Assembly (NCBI GenBank): GCA_903813345.2
Contig: CAIIXF020000011.1
Location: forward strand, 1,264,571 to 1,328,570
DNA length: 64,000 nt
Direction: 5' to 3'
Source of the DNA: Owenia fusiformis
Taxonomy: Eukaryota > Annelida > Polychaeta > Sabellida > Oweniidae
Each line of letters starts with the position of its first letter. Position 1 is the first letter of the stretch. Under the pieces are notes generated by a model. That model saw only the letters and a program-made list of their open reading frames with translations, was not told where the DNA came from and did not search any database. The position numbers and the translations under genes are program-made. Below, piece after piece: positions 38,980 through 49,302 of this stretch.

Positions 38980-39405
38980 ATGACTGCATACGTACCAGTT
39001 GTGGACGATACAGACCGATGGTTTACATTTTTTAAAAATACAAAACCCTTTCAAGTAGGAAAAGGAGGTCAAAAGTTACGTTACATTCCTAGGAATGATA
39101 AAGTTGAGGTCATTAATTCTAATGTACCCATTAAAGTCACAACACCAGTGGCATCTACTGTTGAAATCGCTAAATCGGATTTAAAACATCAAAACGAGGC
39201 CAATAGAAAACGATTTGGTCCGATAGAAAAGGGGAGTAAACAGAAACCTCCGTCACTTGTAAAAACGAAATCTAGTAAAGAGGTAGCTCTCGAAGGAAGC
39301 GGTCTCGGACGTAAAAGCATATTCTACGACGACGACATTGACAGTAAGGGCAATCATAAAAAGAGAAAGGTGACTCAACATAAAGGCAGAAACAAACAAC
39401 AGTAA
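38980..39405 (+). CDS. Polinton small basic protein before the major capsid gene
   Basis: About 141 residues from MTAYVPVVDDTDRWFTFF. Lys/Arg-rich second half with a possible nuclear-localisation stretch (KKRKVTQHKGRNKQQ). Ends 15 bases before the major capsid gene. Could be a core or cement protein; not recognised. Confidence 0.5.
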   Translation: MTAYVPVVDDTDRWFTFFKNTKPFQVGKGGQKLRYIPRNDKVEVINSNVPIKVTTPVASTVEIAKSDLKHQNEANRKRFGPIEKGSKQKPPSLVKTKSSKEVALEGSGLGRKSIFYDDDIDSKGNHKKRKVTQHKGRNKQQ

Positions 39406-39420
39406 ACATTACACTCAATA

Positions 39421-40937
39421 ATGGCCAACACATTTAAGGTTAAAGATTCACAGGATTTAGTGAATAACAATCTCTTAATTTTTGATGCTCCTGGGACAAA
39501 TGTTTCCGTGTTAAGGACGACTTACGTGGATTTCAGACCTTTGGCTCCGATTATTCAACAGAACCAAGTTGTTGATTTTCACATTACAAATTCATCGACA
39601 AAATATATCGATCTAGCCAAGTGTACACTTCATTGTAAAGTTAAAATAGTCAAAGAGGATGGCAGCGACATCGGTACAGTGAATGAACAAGGGGCGCTGA
39701 CAGATAATGTAGGTCCCATAAACAACCTGTTACACAGCATGTGGTCAAATGTCGACATTCAAATACAAAATAAACCAGTTACATCGAATTCGAATTACAC
39801 GTATCCGTATAAAGCCATATTGAAAACTCTATTGAAATACCCAAAGAGTGTAAAAGATACCCGACTGACATCAGCAATGTATTACAAAGATACAGGCATG
39901 TCAAAAGATAGAGACGATGCTGAACTTTCCCCGAAAATCGTAAATTACGGTCTTTATGAAAGAGCTGTGCTTTTTGCGGGGTCGAAGTCTGTAGGAATGG
40001 AATCGCCCTTATTTGAAGACTGCATGGAGTGTGAAAGATACTTACTTCCAAACATTGAACTAAAGATCCGTTTGACACCAGCCTCCGATGCTTTTAGATT
40101 GATAACACAGACGACAAATAAATATAAACTTGTAATCGAAGATATTTTCATGAGAGTTGCCCAATTAAACATAGCACCTGGCATAGTGATGGCCCAAGAC
40201 TCACTGTTGAAAAACAAAATGGCCCGCTATTTTTACGAAGGATACGACATTAGAAGTTTTAACGTCAACAGTGGCATGTCTACGGCAGTATTCGATAACA
40301 TATTCAACAGTGCCGTTCCCAATACGATGTTCGTCTGTTTTGTGAAGGCCAAATCCTTTAGAGGCGATATGCAAACCAATCCACTAAAGTTTGAAGACTT
40401 TTCAGTTGGGTACGTATACTATTTTCACTTTTACACACACACCAATCATTTTTATGGCCATACCATAGATTTAAACGTACTGTACTACTTTATTGTCTAA
40501 ACAAAATGACTAATCAAAATAACTAATCAAAACAGACAAAAAAGCACGTGTATACGCCTTTTACTTGCAGATATCTCAATTGCATGGTAGATGGTATAAG
40601 TCACCCGTCCGAACCGTTTAGACCTCAGTTCGACACGGCTTCTGGTCAGAATTATACCAGAGAGTATTTGGCTTTATTCGAAAATTGGCCTAAAGACCAA
40701 AGCCACGGAATAACACTGCAACAATTCGGCGAAGGCACGAGTATATTTCAATTTAACCTCCAATACATGAATGAACAGGGTACGGACGAATCTATATCAC
40801 TTCAACGTACTGGCAATTTGAGGCTAGAATTGAACTTTAACAGCCCATTGGATGAACCGATCACAGCTCTGGTGACAGGACTATTTACCAAATCATTTTC
40901 CATCGACTATATGAGAAATTGCATTATTCCTCAGTAA
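39421..40937 (+). CDS. Polinton major capsid protein (double jelly roll)
   Basis: Two coding segments (39421 to about 40411 and about 40571 to 40937) with an intron-like space between. Opening MANTFKVKDSQDLVNNNLLI then TYVDFRPLAPI, and the NNLLHSMWSNVDIQIQNKPV segment, are typical of Polinton major capsid proteins, as is the second half with PFRPQFDTASGQNYTREYLA. In the family this protein forms the pseudo-hexameric capsomers of an icosahedral shell. Directly followed by the protease. Confidence 0.85.
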
Positions 40938-40959
40938 AAAACACTTTTTTGACATAACT

Positions 40960-41448
40960 ATGGACAGTTGTACTTTGAGACAATTGCTAACACGTAATGA
41001 TGCTACAAGCGCTAGATTCGGAGATGTTTATGCCAGGAACAGACTACCGCTGTATAGGCTACCTAACCAAGATATTTTTGTAGTTAATACATTAGACAGT
41101 ACGCAGTTACACGATGGACATTGGGTACTTATGTTATTCGATGATACTCAAAACACTTTGGAATTTTTCTGCTCTCTAGGAGCACATCCTCGAGACTATG
41201 GAAAGACATTTACTGATTTCATCGAGAGACACAGCAACTACACTTTAGTCGTATGTAGTCGTAGTATTCAAGATATGAACAGTGACACTTGCGGAAATTA
41301 TGTGTATTTATATACAGTTCTAAGATGTATGGGTGTAGCATCCCAAGAAATTCTGTATGCTTTCGACGACGTCCATAAAATAGATAATGACATTTTAGTA
41401 AAAGAGTACACAGACGAGACTGTCAAAATGTTAACTTTAAGCAGATAA
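40960..41448 (+). CDS. Polinton cysteine protease (adenain-like)
   Basis: 162 residues. Visible motifs are GHWVLMLFD (catalytic His region), EFFCSLG with the following acidic segment, and DTCGNYVYLY (catalytic Cys after the oxyanion region). Size and motif spacing fit the adenovirus-type maturation protease carried by Polintons. Starts 22 bases after the major capsid gene. The family cleaves capsid precursors. Confidence 0.85.
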   Translation: MDSCTLRQLLTRNDATSARFGDVYARNRLPLYRLPNQDIFVVNTLDSTQLHDGHWVLMLFDDTQNTLEFFCSLGAHPRDYGKTFTDFIERHSNYTLVVCSRSIQDMNSDTCGNYVYLYTVLRCMGVASQEILYAFDDVHKIDNDILVKEYTDETVKMLTLSR

Positions 41449-42032
41449 TATAGGTTACTGTTTTTTGAATAATAATACTTTACATAGTGTAAATATGAGT
41501 GTGTTCACTTTGTAAATAGAATATCTTTTTAAACTTTAAAAAAATAAAATAAAAATTGACTATAAAAGTGTAAATGTATTAAAATAAAAATTGTTAACAA
41601 AAACTGCATAAAAGAGAAAATAAAAATGTTTTTTGGTGTTTTAACAGTAAAATCTTTATTCTTGCTTTATTTATACAAAGTTGTTTCGTGTACTATTTAC
41701 AAAAAGGTGCAATACTAAATGGATAACATTGTAATTGGTTCACTGAAGACATGAACTATTGTTAAAATGGGACCATATTTTAACGATACAATTACAGTTT
41801 AGGCCACGGTTGTATATGCTAATACTTGATTACAAAGGGATTTCAATGACATTTACTCTAGACATAAAAGTACTTTGTGCCACTATCAATCGAGTCAAAA
41901 ATGAAAATTGTCCTTCTCTGTTTAAATCATTTTCAACTTTTGTCCACTTATTATAGTCACTTAATCAAACGTTGCCACTTAATATACACAATATCATCAT
42001 CATTTGAGTACATCTTTTAAAAAATATCTCAT
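41449..42032. other. non-coding gap between convergent gene blocks of the Polinton
   Basis: AT-rich sequence where rightward and leftward gene blocks meet. Several AATAAA strings (for example near 41545 and 41580) could end both transcripts. No gene seen. Confidence 0.45.
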
Positions 42033-42563
42033 TTATAACTGAAACCATTTCAGTCTACGTTTTTTCTTTGTTGTGCTTTGCATAGTCTTTTGATTTATTC
42101 CTGGTGGTTTACTCGGAAGAACAACACTACGCTCTTTGTCCATGGATCTATCACCAGATGTTTTATGCCGACGCACCTTTGCCAAATGTAGTCGACGATT
42201 TTTATTCACCATTGACGTTTCGGTAGACTGATTTAACTCTGAACCGTAGTCCTTACGTTTATTTCTAGTTGTTTTGGAGGGTTTTGAAGGTGGAGTATCA
42301 TTGGAGTTGAGCGCATCTTGGTTGTTTTTGTCATCAGTAATATCATTTCTATTGTCCTTAGACGTTTTTATTCGAGGTGATGATGCAGTAGTCGTTTCAT
42401 GGTCACCTTTTAAAGATACTTTGTTGTTTTTTACATCAGAGTTTATCCGATCGGCTGCTGTAGAAGTCCTTGTTGATGAGTCTTTAGTCTTGTTGATTTC
42501 GGTCAGTTCTTTCTGCATTCGTTCATACTGGTGTAGTGGAACTAGGACTGACTTAAAACTCAT
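42033..42563 (-). CDS. Polinton basic, disordered protein (176 aa)
   Basis: Begins MSFKSVLVPLHQYERMQKEL, then a long Ser/Thr/Asp/Lys-rich disordered part and a basic end TTKKKRRLKWFQL. An N-terminal VPLHQYERM-like start followed by a disordered basic region is a pattern I associate with a small accessory protein of animal Polintons, usually beside the next gene. Overlaps the upstream gene by 11 bases. Possibly a virion DNA-binding or packaging protein. Confidence 0.55.
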   Translation of the reverse strand: MSFKSVLVPLHQYERMQKELTEINKTKDSSTRTSTAADRINSDVKNNKVSLKGDHETTTASSPRIKTSKDNRNDITDDKNNQDALNSNDTPPSKPSKTTRNKRKDYGSELNQSTETSMVNKNRRLHLAKVRRHKTSGDRSMDKERSVVLPSKPPGINQKTMQSTTKKKRRLKWFQL

Positions 42564-42879
42564 ACCTCTTTAAATGTTCCAACGCTATCTTTAATAACTT
42601 AATTAATACAGTTTGTTTCTTTAAGATCAGTTTTTTCTTTTTGACTAGGCTATTCTTTTTATGACTGATTGCTTCAAAAAACAGTTTGTGCCTTTTCAAA
42701 TCGGTTTTCTCTTTTTCCGTAATAGGTATGTTACCAGTAACCAGGTTATAGACAATTTCGACGATTGCCTTCAATGGTTGTTTTTTCAATGTTCTCAGTG
42801 CGTTCCTCAACTCCTTTTTAGAATTAATTTCAACGATATGTCTTATATAGTGTATATTTCGCTTAACCAATTTACTCAT
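42553..42879 (-). CDS. Polinton small conserved helical protein (108 aa)
   Basis: Central pattern EIVYNLVTGNIPITEKEKTD followed by LKRHKLFFEAI and KKNSLVKKKKLILKK. A similar pattern (N-x-L-x-G-N-V-P-L-T, then LxxHKxxLRxLA, then VSLxxKKxxL) is common next to Polinton and adintovirus capsid genes. Short, helical, very basic. Function not established here; a role in DNA packaging or condensation is plausible. Confidence 0.65.
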   Translation of the reverse strand: MSKLVKRNIHYIRHIVEINSKKELRNALRTLKKQPLKAIVEIVYNLVTGNIPITEKEKTDLKRHKLFFEAISHKKNSLVKKKKLILKKQTVLIKLLKIALEHLKRYEF

Positions 42880-42935
42880 GGTCGTGTCATTTCATCACTC
42901 GCCAATTGCTGAATGACCCGAGACTATCAAACAGT

Positions 42936-43866
42936 TCACTGATATACAATAGCCATAGAGTCGTCCTTAAATATTTTTGTGCGCATGCGTATTCTGTCGT
43001 CACTCAATGTATGTAAATCTAAGAGTAAGTAGGGCCATTTTGATGATACCATAGCATCTTGATAAGCTTTTACTAGCTTACTTCCCAAACCTAGTTGACC
43101 AGCCAAAATCTTGATGGAAGACAGTGATCTAAGTGATTTGAACAATATTAGGTATTGTGTGTTCAGTGCGATAGTTCTACTATTTTTTCCCGTTTGAAAT
43201 AGATTTTGTAGTATGTACATACATGATAAACCTGAAATACAAACGACACAGTCGTATTTGTTATATGTTTAAGTCTGTTATTCGTGTAAAGTACTGTGTT
43301 CTACAAAAAGTACATATATATCAGTAATTGCCTATGATCGTAACAAACGTACCCGAATGATGTGTTCCGTATGTATAGAGGCGTTCTACGTATGAACTCT
43401 TACTGGCTTCTTGACCCAGATCATCTATCACTATCATGAGATGTTTCGTTTTATTAACATATTTCTGAACTAATGCCTCATCCGGCAGACCTTCGTGTAA
43501 ATAAAAGTCTTCAATATCATCGGCCATGGTTTGATAGAATTTATCATACACACCGTAGCAGTAAAGTACGGCTGTTGGGGGATTTTTGTTATACAAGTAC
43601 TTAGCATCCTTGAGGAATTTGTACACAAAGTATGATTTACCTATGGGCATAATATTTAATGTATAAGTTTTATACGGTGTCATTAATTTTTATTCTTTCG
43701 TTTAAAAAATAGAGGAGAAATGGCGGAATACTCGTGTTCAAGTTTACAATATTAGATTACCAATCATAAAGTATCAATGTTACCTGTGAACGTAGCGCCT
43801 ACGATCATAAAGCTACTGTAGGGTTCAATACCACTTTTTTCCACTATGTTATCAGAAAATGACATT
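42936..43866 (-). CDS. Polinton genome-packaging ATPase (FtsK/HerA type)
   Basis: Three coding segments with intron-like spaces: about 43785-43866, 43321 to about 43650 and 42936 to about 43226. The Walker A glycine-rich region lies at the first junction, continuing as KSYFVYKFLKDAKYLY. Walker B is HLMIVIDDLGQE. The last segment has GKNSRTIALNTQYLILFKS and PYLLLDLHTLSDDRIRMRT, typical of the C-terminal half of Polinton ATPases. In the family it pumps DNA into capsids. Confidence 0.82.
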
Positions 43867-44133
43867 CTTACTCCTCGACAACTAGACTTTAAATGAGGGC
43901 TCTAAAGGACTTCATCTTAATTTATAGGGATAATAGCATAAGAAAAAACCTTTATATATGTCATATTAGATTTATTTATTTGTTTTTTCATACGTTTCAT
44001 ATTAGCAAAGTTTTACAAGCTCACTCAAACACGCAAACACACACTTTTAATGTAGTTTAATCAAGTCTCGTATAGTGCACATTGTACACGTCTATAAAAT
44101 GTTCAACTCGGCCATTGTAGTCTTTTTTTTATA

Positions 44134-45196
44134 TCATGGTAAGATAGGTTCATATACTGTTTGTTCAAGGACATTTCTGTCTGCATCAATGCGCGTTTCA
44201 CATGATTCCAAATCTATGTGGAAATTAAAGTCATCGGGTTTGTCTGTAAGTGGCAGATATGAATCGAAGTCCAAGTCAGAAATGCCAGAATAAATGCTCT
44301 CCGTGGAACTGCTTAACAGAGGGTTAGATAAATCTAAGGTCGGCGATATATACTTGAATGGGTCTTCCAATTCAATGACTGGAGTAGGTGGAACATCTAG
44401 AGCAGGTTCTGTCTGCGTGCTCTTGTCGCTAGCATCCAATTTTAAATGTCTAAATTTAGGAGGGACTCCTGTCTTGCGTGTGGTTTTAAACGGTGTATAC
44501 TGGCTCGGATCTGTGATGGCTGTAAAGAACAACGAAAAAAAAAGTTTTTTTAAAAAACCCTATTTCATTCTAGCATATTAATCAGTGTGCATAGATTTAT
44601 TTCCAAGACGAGTGATTTTTTCTAAAATACCCTAGTATGTATAAATATATGTAAATCTTAGAACATTTACTTCCCATTTTCATATGCTATGAAAGAAATA
44701 TATTGTACTTACCATTTACTACTGGCACATCAGAGTTGTCTTGAATACAGTTGTCTATGACTGGCATCCATTTCTTTAGATCCTCAAAATCACTAGTACT
44801 CATACACACTTCGTTCATAGTGTTGCCACACTGATCGGGACGAGATCGTTTACGTTTAAATTCGAACAGTATTTCACCTTGCTCGTTCTCGTATACGATC
44901 AATGTTAACAGTTTCTTTTCGCCAATGTTTAAAATCATTTCTTTAGAGGCGCCACTTTTGATGCATGCCACTAGACCTTCTATGTTTGCGAGGCTGTCCT
45001 TAAGATTACTCCACATATATACTGTTATTAGTATACTGGTTGTGCAATATTGACTTCTTTCTTTGCTCCAATACTTCTTCTGTAGTACCAGGAACGGTTT
45101 GGCGTATTCCCCCTTTTTAATTTCAACATAAATAGTTTCACTGATCTGAAACAGTCCCACACTCTGCGTAGTTGATGTTTGATTGGTGTTCTGCAT
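44134..45196 (-). CDS. Polinton two-segment protein with PC4-like N-terminal domain (tentative)
   Basis: Segments 44687-45196 and 44134 to about 44519 appear separated by an intron-like space. The first starts MQNTNQTSTTQSVGLFQISE; its IYVEIKKGEYAKPFLVLQKK, ILITVYMWSNLKD and later basic region resemble the beta-sheet-plus-helix layout of PC4/p15 single-strand DNA-binding proteins (xxVxIREY, then ISLxxxQWxxL). The second segment is acidic and Pro/Ser-rich, like a transactivation tail. The resemblance is by eye and may be chance. Confidence 0.4.
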
Positions 45197-45518
45197 TTTG
45201 CTTTTTTCCTAGTCCTTCTGTCTGTATGTTCTGTCTGTATGTTCTGGTGAAATGTAACAACTTGTACTCTCTCGATACTTTTATTCTACTAAATGAATGA
45301 CGTCACTGTTTACCTGTTGCTCGGCAAATATTCCATTGTGTAAGTAAATATTTTCTTGTTACTATAGGGAAGGACGCTAACTTACACTGTTACTATAAAC
45401 AGTTTGACTGTGTTTCACGTCTATGTTTACCTGTCACTAGGAAGCTATTCCATTGTGTAGGTAAATATTTTCTTGTTACTATAGGAAAGAACGCTAACTT
45501 GCACTATTACTATACAAT

Positions 45519-45719
45519 TTGACTTCAGAAACACCTCATTGTTTACCTGTCGCTAGGAAGTTAATCCATTGTGTAGGTAAATATTTACCGGTTACTATGG
45601 GGAATGACGCTACCCTGCCTATGTATGTCAACAACCACGGTGTGTTCAGACACGTTGGTAATAAAGACCTAAACGAACACCAGACTACCAGAATTTTACA
45701 TTTAACAAAGAGCATTTAG
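45519..45719 (+). CDS. Polinton small open frame, 66 aa (right copy)
   Basis: Same product as 35803-36003, in the right inverted repeat. May be non-coding. Confidence 0.25.
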   Translation: MTSETPHCLPVARKLIHCVGKYLPVTMGNDATLPMYVNNHGVFRHVGNKDLNEHQTTRILHLTKSI

Positions 45720-46005
45720 ATAATTTAATCATTCATTAAAGAGACGCAGAACATTAAACACATAAATAAGAATAGTACTCGTGACAACAATTATGATCAT
45801 CGGTAAAAACTTAAGTGAAAACGTGTCAACATTAGCAGCTGAATTCATTACACCTAGGACATACGGGCCAGATCATCTCAAGGCTTATGTTGGTAATAGT
45901 TGTTTATAATAAGCTACTCGTGTAACGCCTCATTGATTCAAAGTAAACAATTCTAATAGTCATAAATACGTTTATATTTTTTTTTATTATTTTTTTATTT
46001 TTACA

Positions 46006-46209
46006 GATATACCATCGCTTCAATTGGACATGATCATACCTGCATTGGTTTGCATTATTGTACCGATTGCCGTTGTAACAGTGGTTTCCCTGACCTTGAA
46101 AAGAAGATCGACACCAACATCATCGGCAGTTGATTCCATAGATTGCCTCGGCGGTGGTGAACGTTCTGAAACGAATCTAGTGAACACGGTCAAGGACGAT
46201 TCAAAGTAA
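46006..46209 (+). CDS. Polinton small single-pass membrane protein (right copy)
   Basis: Same as 35313-35516: membrane helix, KRRS, Ser-rich acidic tail. A short possible first exon is near 45793-45892. Confidence 0.5.
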   Translation, partial: DIPSLQLDMIIPALVCIIVPIAVVTVVSLTLKRRSTPTSSAVDSIDCLGGGERSETNLVNTVKDDSK

Positions 46210-46278
46210 TATCTACTATATCAGAGAACGTGTAAACCACAACATTACTTTTTTTTATGATTACATTCGGAGGTTAAC

Positions 46279-46968
46279 ATGCACATTAAAGGTTCGTGCT
46301 TGGACGAAGATAACGATGGGACTTGCGTGACATTTCACTTATCAAAGATAGATTTTCAAAAACCCAAGGGTTCGATCGTAAGACCACTGGAAAATGAACT
46401 ACCAAAGATGTTAAAAGTCGGGGCTACATATATCTATCGTATAGGGGATAACGTAGTCATAAGAGAATATTCGGCGCAACAACATGCTAATACTATGGTC
46501 ATGGTACCATCCATTCAACCTGGAGACTTTGGTATCATGACATCGAGGGAGTTCGACTATTTGATCGAATGCTTTTTCGAAACGGGAGGCCTGCGTTCGT
46601 TAATATATTACTTGGACGTGACCAAAACACCAGATGACCAACACTTAAAGTCGTTCGAATTTATACCAGATCGATTCTACCATTTGGGACTAGGTTACTA
46701 ATTTAGAGTCTTCGCTGAAGAAAAGTTGCTATCAGTTACATCCACAGAATACGACAGACACAACAGTACTAGAATTCTGAAATGGCACGTGACCTTTTCA
46801 TTCGCAGATGTTATGGACATGCTAAAGGATATTCGACTATTGATCCCTCGGCTACCTTTAGAGGAACGTAATTGCCTTGCCCATTTTCCGCTGGATCATA
46901 TGAACCAAGAAGGAATGATGAGTTGTCTTGTCTGTCAATATTTTAATGATGACTATGACCTCTACTGA
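46279..46968 (+). pseudogene. Polinton terminal-repeat protein (right copy), looks broken
   Basis: Inverse copy of 34554-35243 with about one break; the left copy looks whole. Near-identity of the rest supports a recent change. Confidence 0.6.
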
Positions 46969-47476
46969 CATCGATTGATTTCATTCCGCCATGTTTGTAT
47001 ATTTTAATATGGATTTTTACTTCTAATAAACATCTAATTTTCTGTACAAAGTACATATTACATTGTTTGTTCGTTAGTTAAGCTTATTAAGACACCATCC
47101 ATTTACATTTATTAGTATACAAAAAGTCCATACAATAAGCTCGTACCAACTCTTCTATCGTAATCTTATTAGACAAATTCTCATCTACCCTACAGGCTGA
47201 TCATCTCCAGACCATTTCAAAAAATCGCTGATAGGATTAAAGGATTTTCAAAAAAAATTCTACATCCTTCATCGGATTAAAAGATTATCGGTACGCCGAT
47301 TCTGTCCTTAAACCCATTAGGGACCAGCTCGGACACAATAGGGATTAGCGATAATCCGTCGCTAGTTCGGTCCTAGACAGACAATAGGGATTAGAGATAA
47401 GCCATCTATAAGCCTATAAGCCGATTAGTGGGGACATCTCAGAGATAATCCGCCTATGTGTGAATATGAAACTACT

Positions 47477-47482
47477 GTAGCC
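47477..47482. repeat. Polinton target site duplication, right
   Basis: GTAGCC directly outside the right end, followed by GACAAAT. The unoccupied relative at 48672-48677 reads ATAGCC followed by GACAAAA. Confidence 0.95.
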
Positions 47483-47912
47483 GACAAATCTTATGTATTC
47501 ATAATTTCTAACAAAAACTGAGTTTTATTTTTCAACATTAAAAGAAAAATAGCTAGCTGTATATTTTACAAATCCAACAGTTAGACATCAGATTGACATT
47601 TTTTCAATAAAAAGGAATTATAAAAATAATTTGTTAGAAAAAATAATCAGATTAATAATTTAAATTATTTAATATTGGGAGTTTATAATTACTTTTGATA
47701 ACTGTGTAGCCGCCTTGTTTCAAACTAGTGCGTAAGTATATATTGATGGAGTTTGTATGTAAATCTACGAATCATGTCACCGATGCATCATTGTAGACGT
47801 CATTAAGTGTTAATTCTATCAAAAAGAGAAAAACAAATAGATTATTTAGGTCAGGATATTCAAATCCAGTTAAAATAGCACAAGGATTTTTGTAAAAATG
47901 TCGAGCGGAAAA
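47477..47912 (+). repeat. repeat R, right piece beyond the Polinton
   Basis: GACAAATCTTATGTATTCAT through AATAGCTAGCTGTATATTTT and CAGTTAAAATAGCACAAGGA matches 48678-49188, which has an extra stretch of about 70 bases near 48905-48990. Confidence 0.88.
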
Positions 47913-48153
47913 TTTTTGGGAGAATGTTCAGTTTCATTATTGTCAAAATTATGATGAATTCCATTTTTCTATTAAATTATCAACATGTATGCAGATAATC
48001 ATATTTATATTTTTGGGTTATTTCTTAAAATCATACATGAAAAGTTCAAAGCAAGATTTTCCTTGGAATGGGTACAAGGAGCATTTCTTCTCCAATTTTG
48101 AAAACCCAAGACAATGTTTATGTTTGAAATATGGGAAGTTGCCTACCCTTCTA
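47911..48153 (+). repeat. dispersed repeat, inverted relative to 33122-33372
   Basis: See 33122-33372. It encodes a matching short frame in both copies (LGYFLKSYMKS[ST]KQDFPW), but no recognised protein. Confidence 0.82.
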
Positions 48154-48159
48154 TTGAAA

Positions 48160-49302
48160 GCTAACATTAGTTAATTCCATTCTGATAAAACTAAATCCTT
48201 ATAAGAATACTAATACGGAATCATAAATAAATGTGCAAATAAATAAAATGTACGGCATTAAAATGTTCTCAATACGTCCTCAGACAGTTCAACTCGTTGT
48301 AAAAATGTCCCTAGTAGGATTGAAGTACGACGGTTCCGTTCGTAGTACGTCCAGCTCGTCGTTAGTAGGCTATGTTGTAACTCGTTCTAATTGTAGAATG
48401 GGAAGACCACGAGAACATTTTCAGCATGTTCTAAGTTCTAAAGGACCTACCCGTTCGATGAAGTTTGTAAATAGACCTCAGACGGCTCTAAGTACGTCCA
48501 GTCCGTTCGTACACAGTAGAAGCCTGTTTTCGAGAACGTAGATGGTGTTTGGTATGATAGTAGAGTTACTGAGACATCTAGCACGACTTGAAAGGTACCA
48601 TTGGGAATAACTTCCAGTCTGTGTGTAGACTGGTACAAAATTCTGAAACGAAATGTATTATCAGTTTGTAAATAGCCGACAAAATATTATGTATCCATAA
48701 CATCTAACTAAAACTCGAGTTTTATTTTTCAACATTAAAAGAAAAATAGCTAGCTTTATATTTTACAAATCCAACAGTTAGACATCAGATTGACATTTTT
48801 TCAATAAAAAGGAATTATAAAAATAATTTGTTAGAAAAAATAATCAGATTAATCATTTTAATTATTTAATATTGGGAGTTTATAATTACTTTTGATAACT
48901 GCATGTGTACCCGTCTTGTTTCAAACCGTATCGAGTATGGAAACATGTTGATCAATTGGCAATTTTTTTTTGTTCGTTGCAGAAACAGACTATTATTAGT
49001 GCGTAAGTGCATATTGAAGGAGTTTTGTATGTAAATCTACGAATTATGCCACCGATGCATCATTGTAGACGTCATTGAGTGTTAATTCTATCAAAAAGAA
49101 AAAAACAAATTGAATATTATTAAGATCAGGATATTCAAATCCAGTTAAAATAGCACAAGGATTTTGGTAAAAATGTTGAACGGAAATAAAATTGTAATGC
49201 CGTAAGCTCACATTTCATTTATTTGCACATTTATTTTTGATTCCGTATTTTTATTCTTATAAGGATTTAGTTTTATCAGAATTGAATTAACTAATGCTAG
49301 CT
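48160..49302. mobile_element. element with about 110-bp terminal inverted repeats, containing repeat R copy 2
   Basis: AGCTAACATTAGTTAATTCC at the left pairs with AATTAACTAATGCTAGCT at the right. The match extends inward about 100 bases (CTGATAAAACTAAATCCTTA, GGAATCATAAATAAATGTGC, GGCATTA). About 1.14 kb, no transposase seen, no clear target duplication. The open frame 48233-48541 inside has no recognisable content. Confidence 0.65.
48571..49188 (+). repeat. repeat R, copy 2 (unoccupied Polinton site)
   Basis: Continuous version of the sequence that the Polinton interrupts in copy 1. The insertion point corresponds to ATAGCC at 48672-48677. Confidence 0.88.

Larger units (their letters stand above)
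34046..47476. mobile_element. Polinton/Maverick element, no DNA polymerase gene seen
   Basis: The ends read AGTAGTTTCATATTC and GAATATGAAACTACT, with the AG...CT termini of Polintons. The 6-base target duplication GTAGCC lies at 34040-34045 and 47477-47482. Terminal inverted repeats are about 2.04 kb (34046 to about 36087; about 45435 to 47476) and nearly identical, so the insertion is young. Parts: chromodomain integrase, minor and major capsid proteins, adenain-like protease, two small basic proteins, packaging ATPase, and genes of unknown role in the repeats. It is 13.4 kb, against the usual 15-20 kb. It looks largely whole, with about one visible break in one of the duplicated repeat genes. 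The usual protein-primed polymerase B is not seen. Confidence 0.93.
45435..47476. repeat. Polinton right terminal inverted repeat
   Basis: Inverse copy of 34046-36087, so its genes also read toward the element end. The inner edge (about 45300-45610) holds about three degenerate tandem units of roughly 120 bp with GTTTACCTGT, CCATTGTGTA and GTAAATATTT motifs. Confidence 0.9.

Noticed and set aside
42661-42912. 83-codon plus-strand frame opposite the basic Polinton gene
   Set aside because: Shadow of the minus-strand gene 42553-42879.
48233-48541. 102-codon open frame with Ser/Thr/Arg-rich product
   Set aside because: Lies within an inverted-repeat element, no recognisable domain, probably chance.
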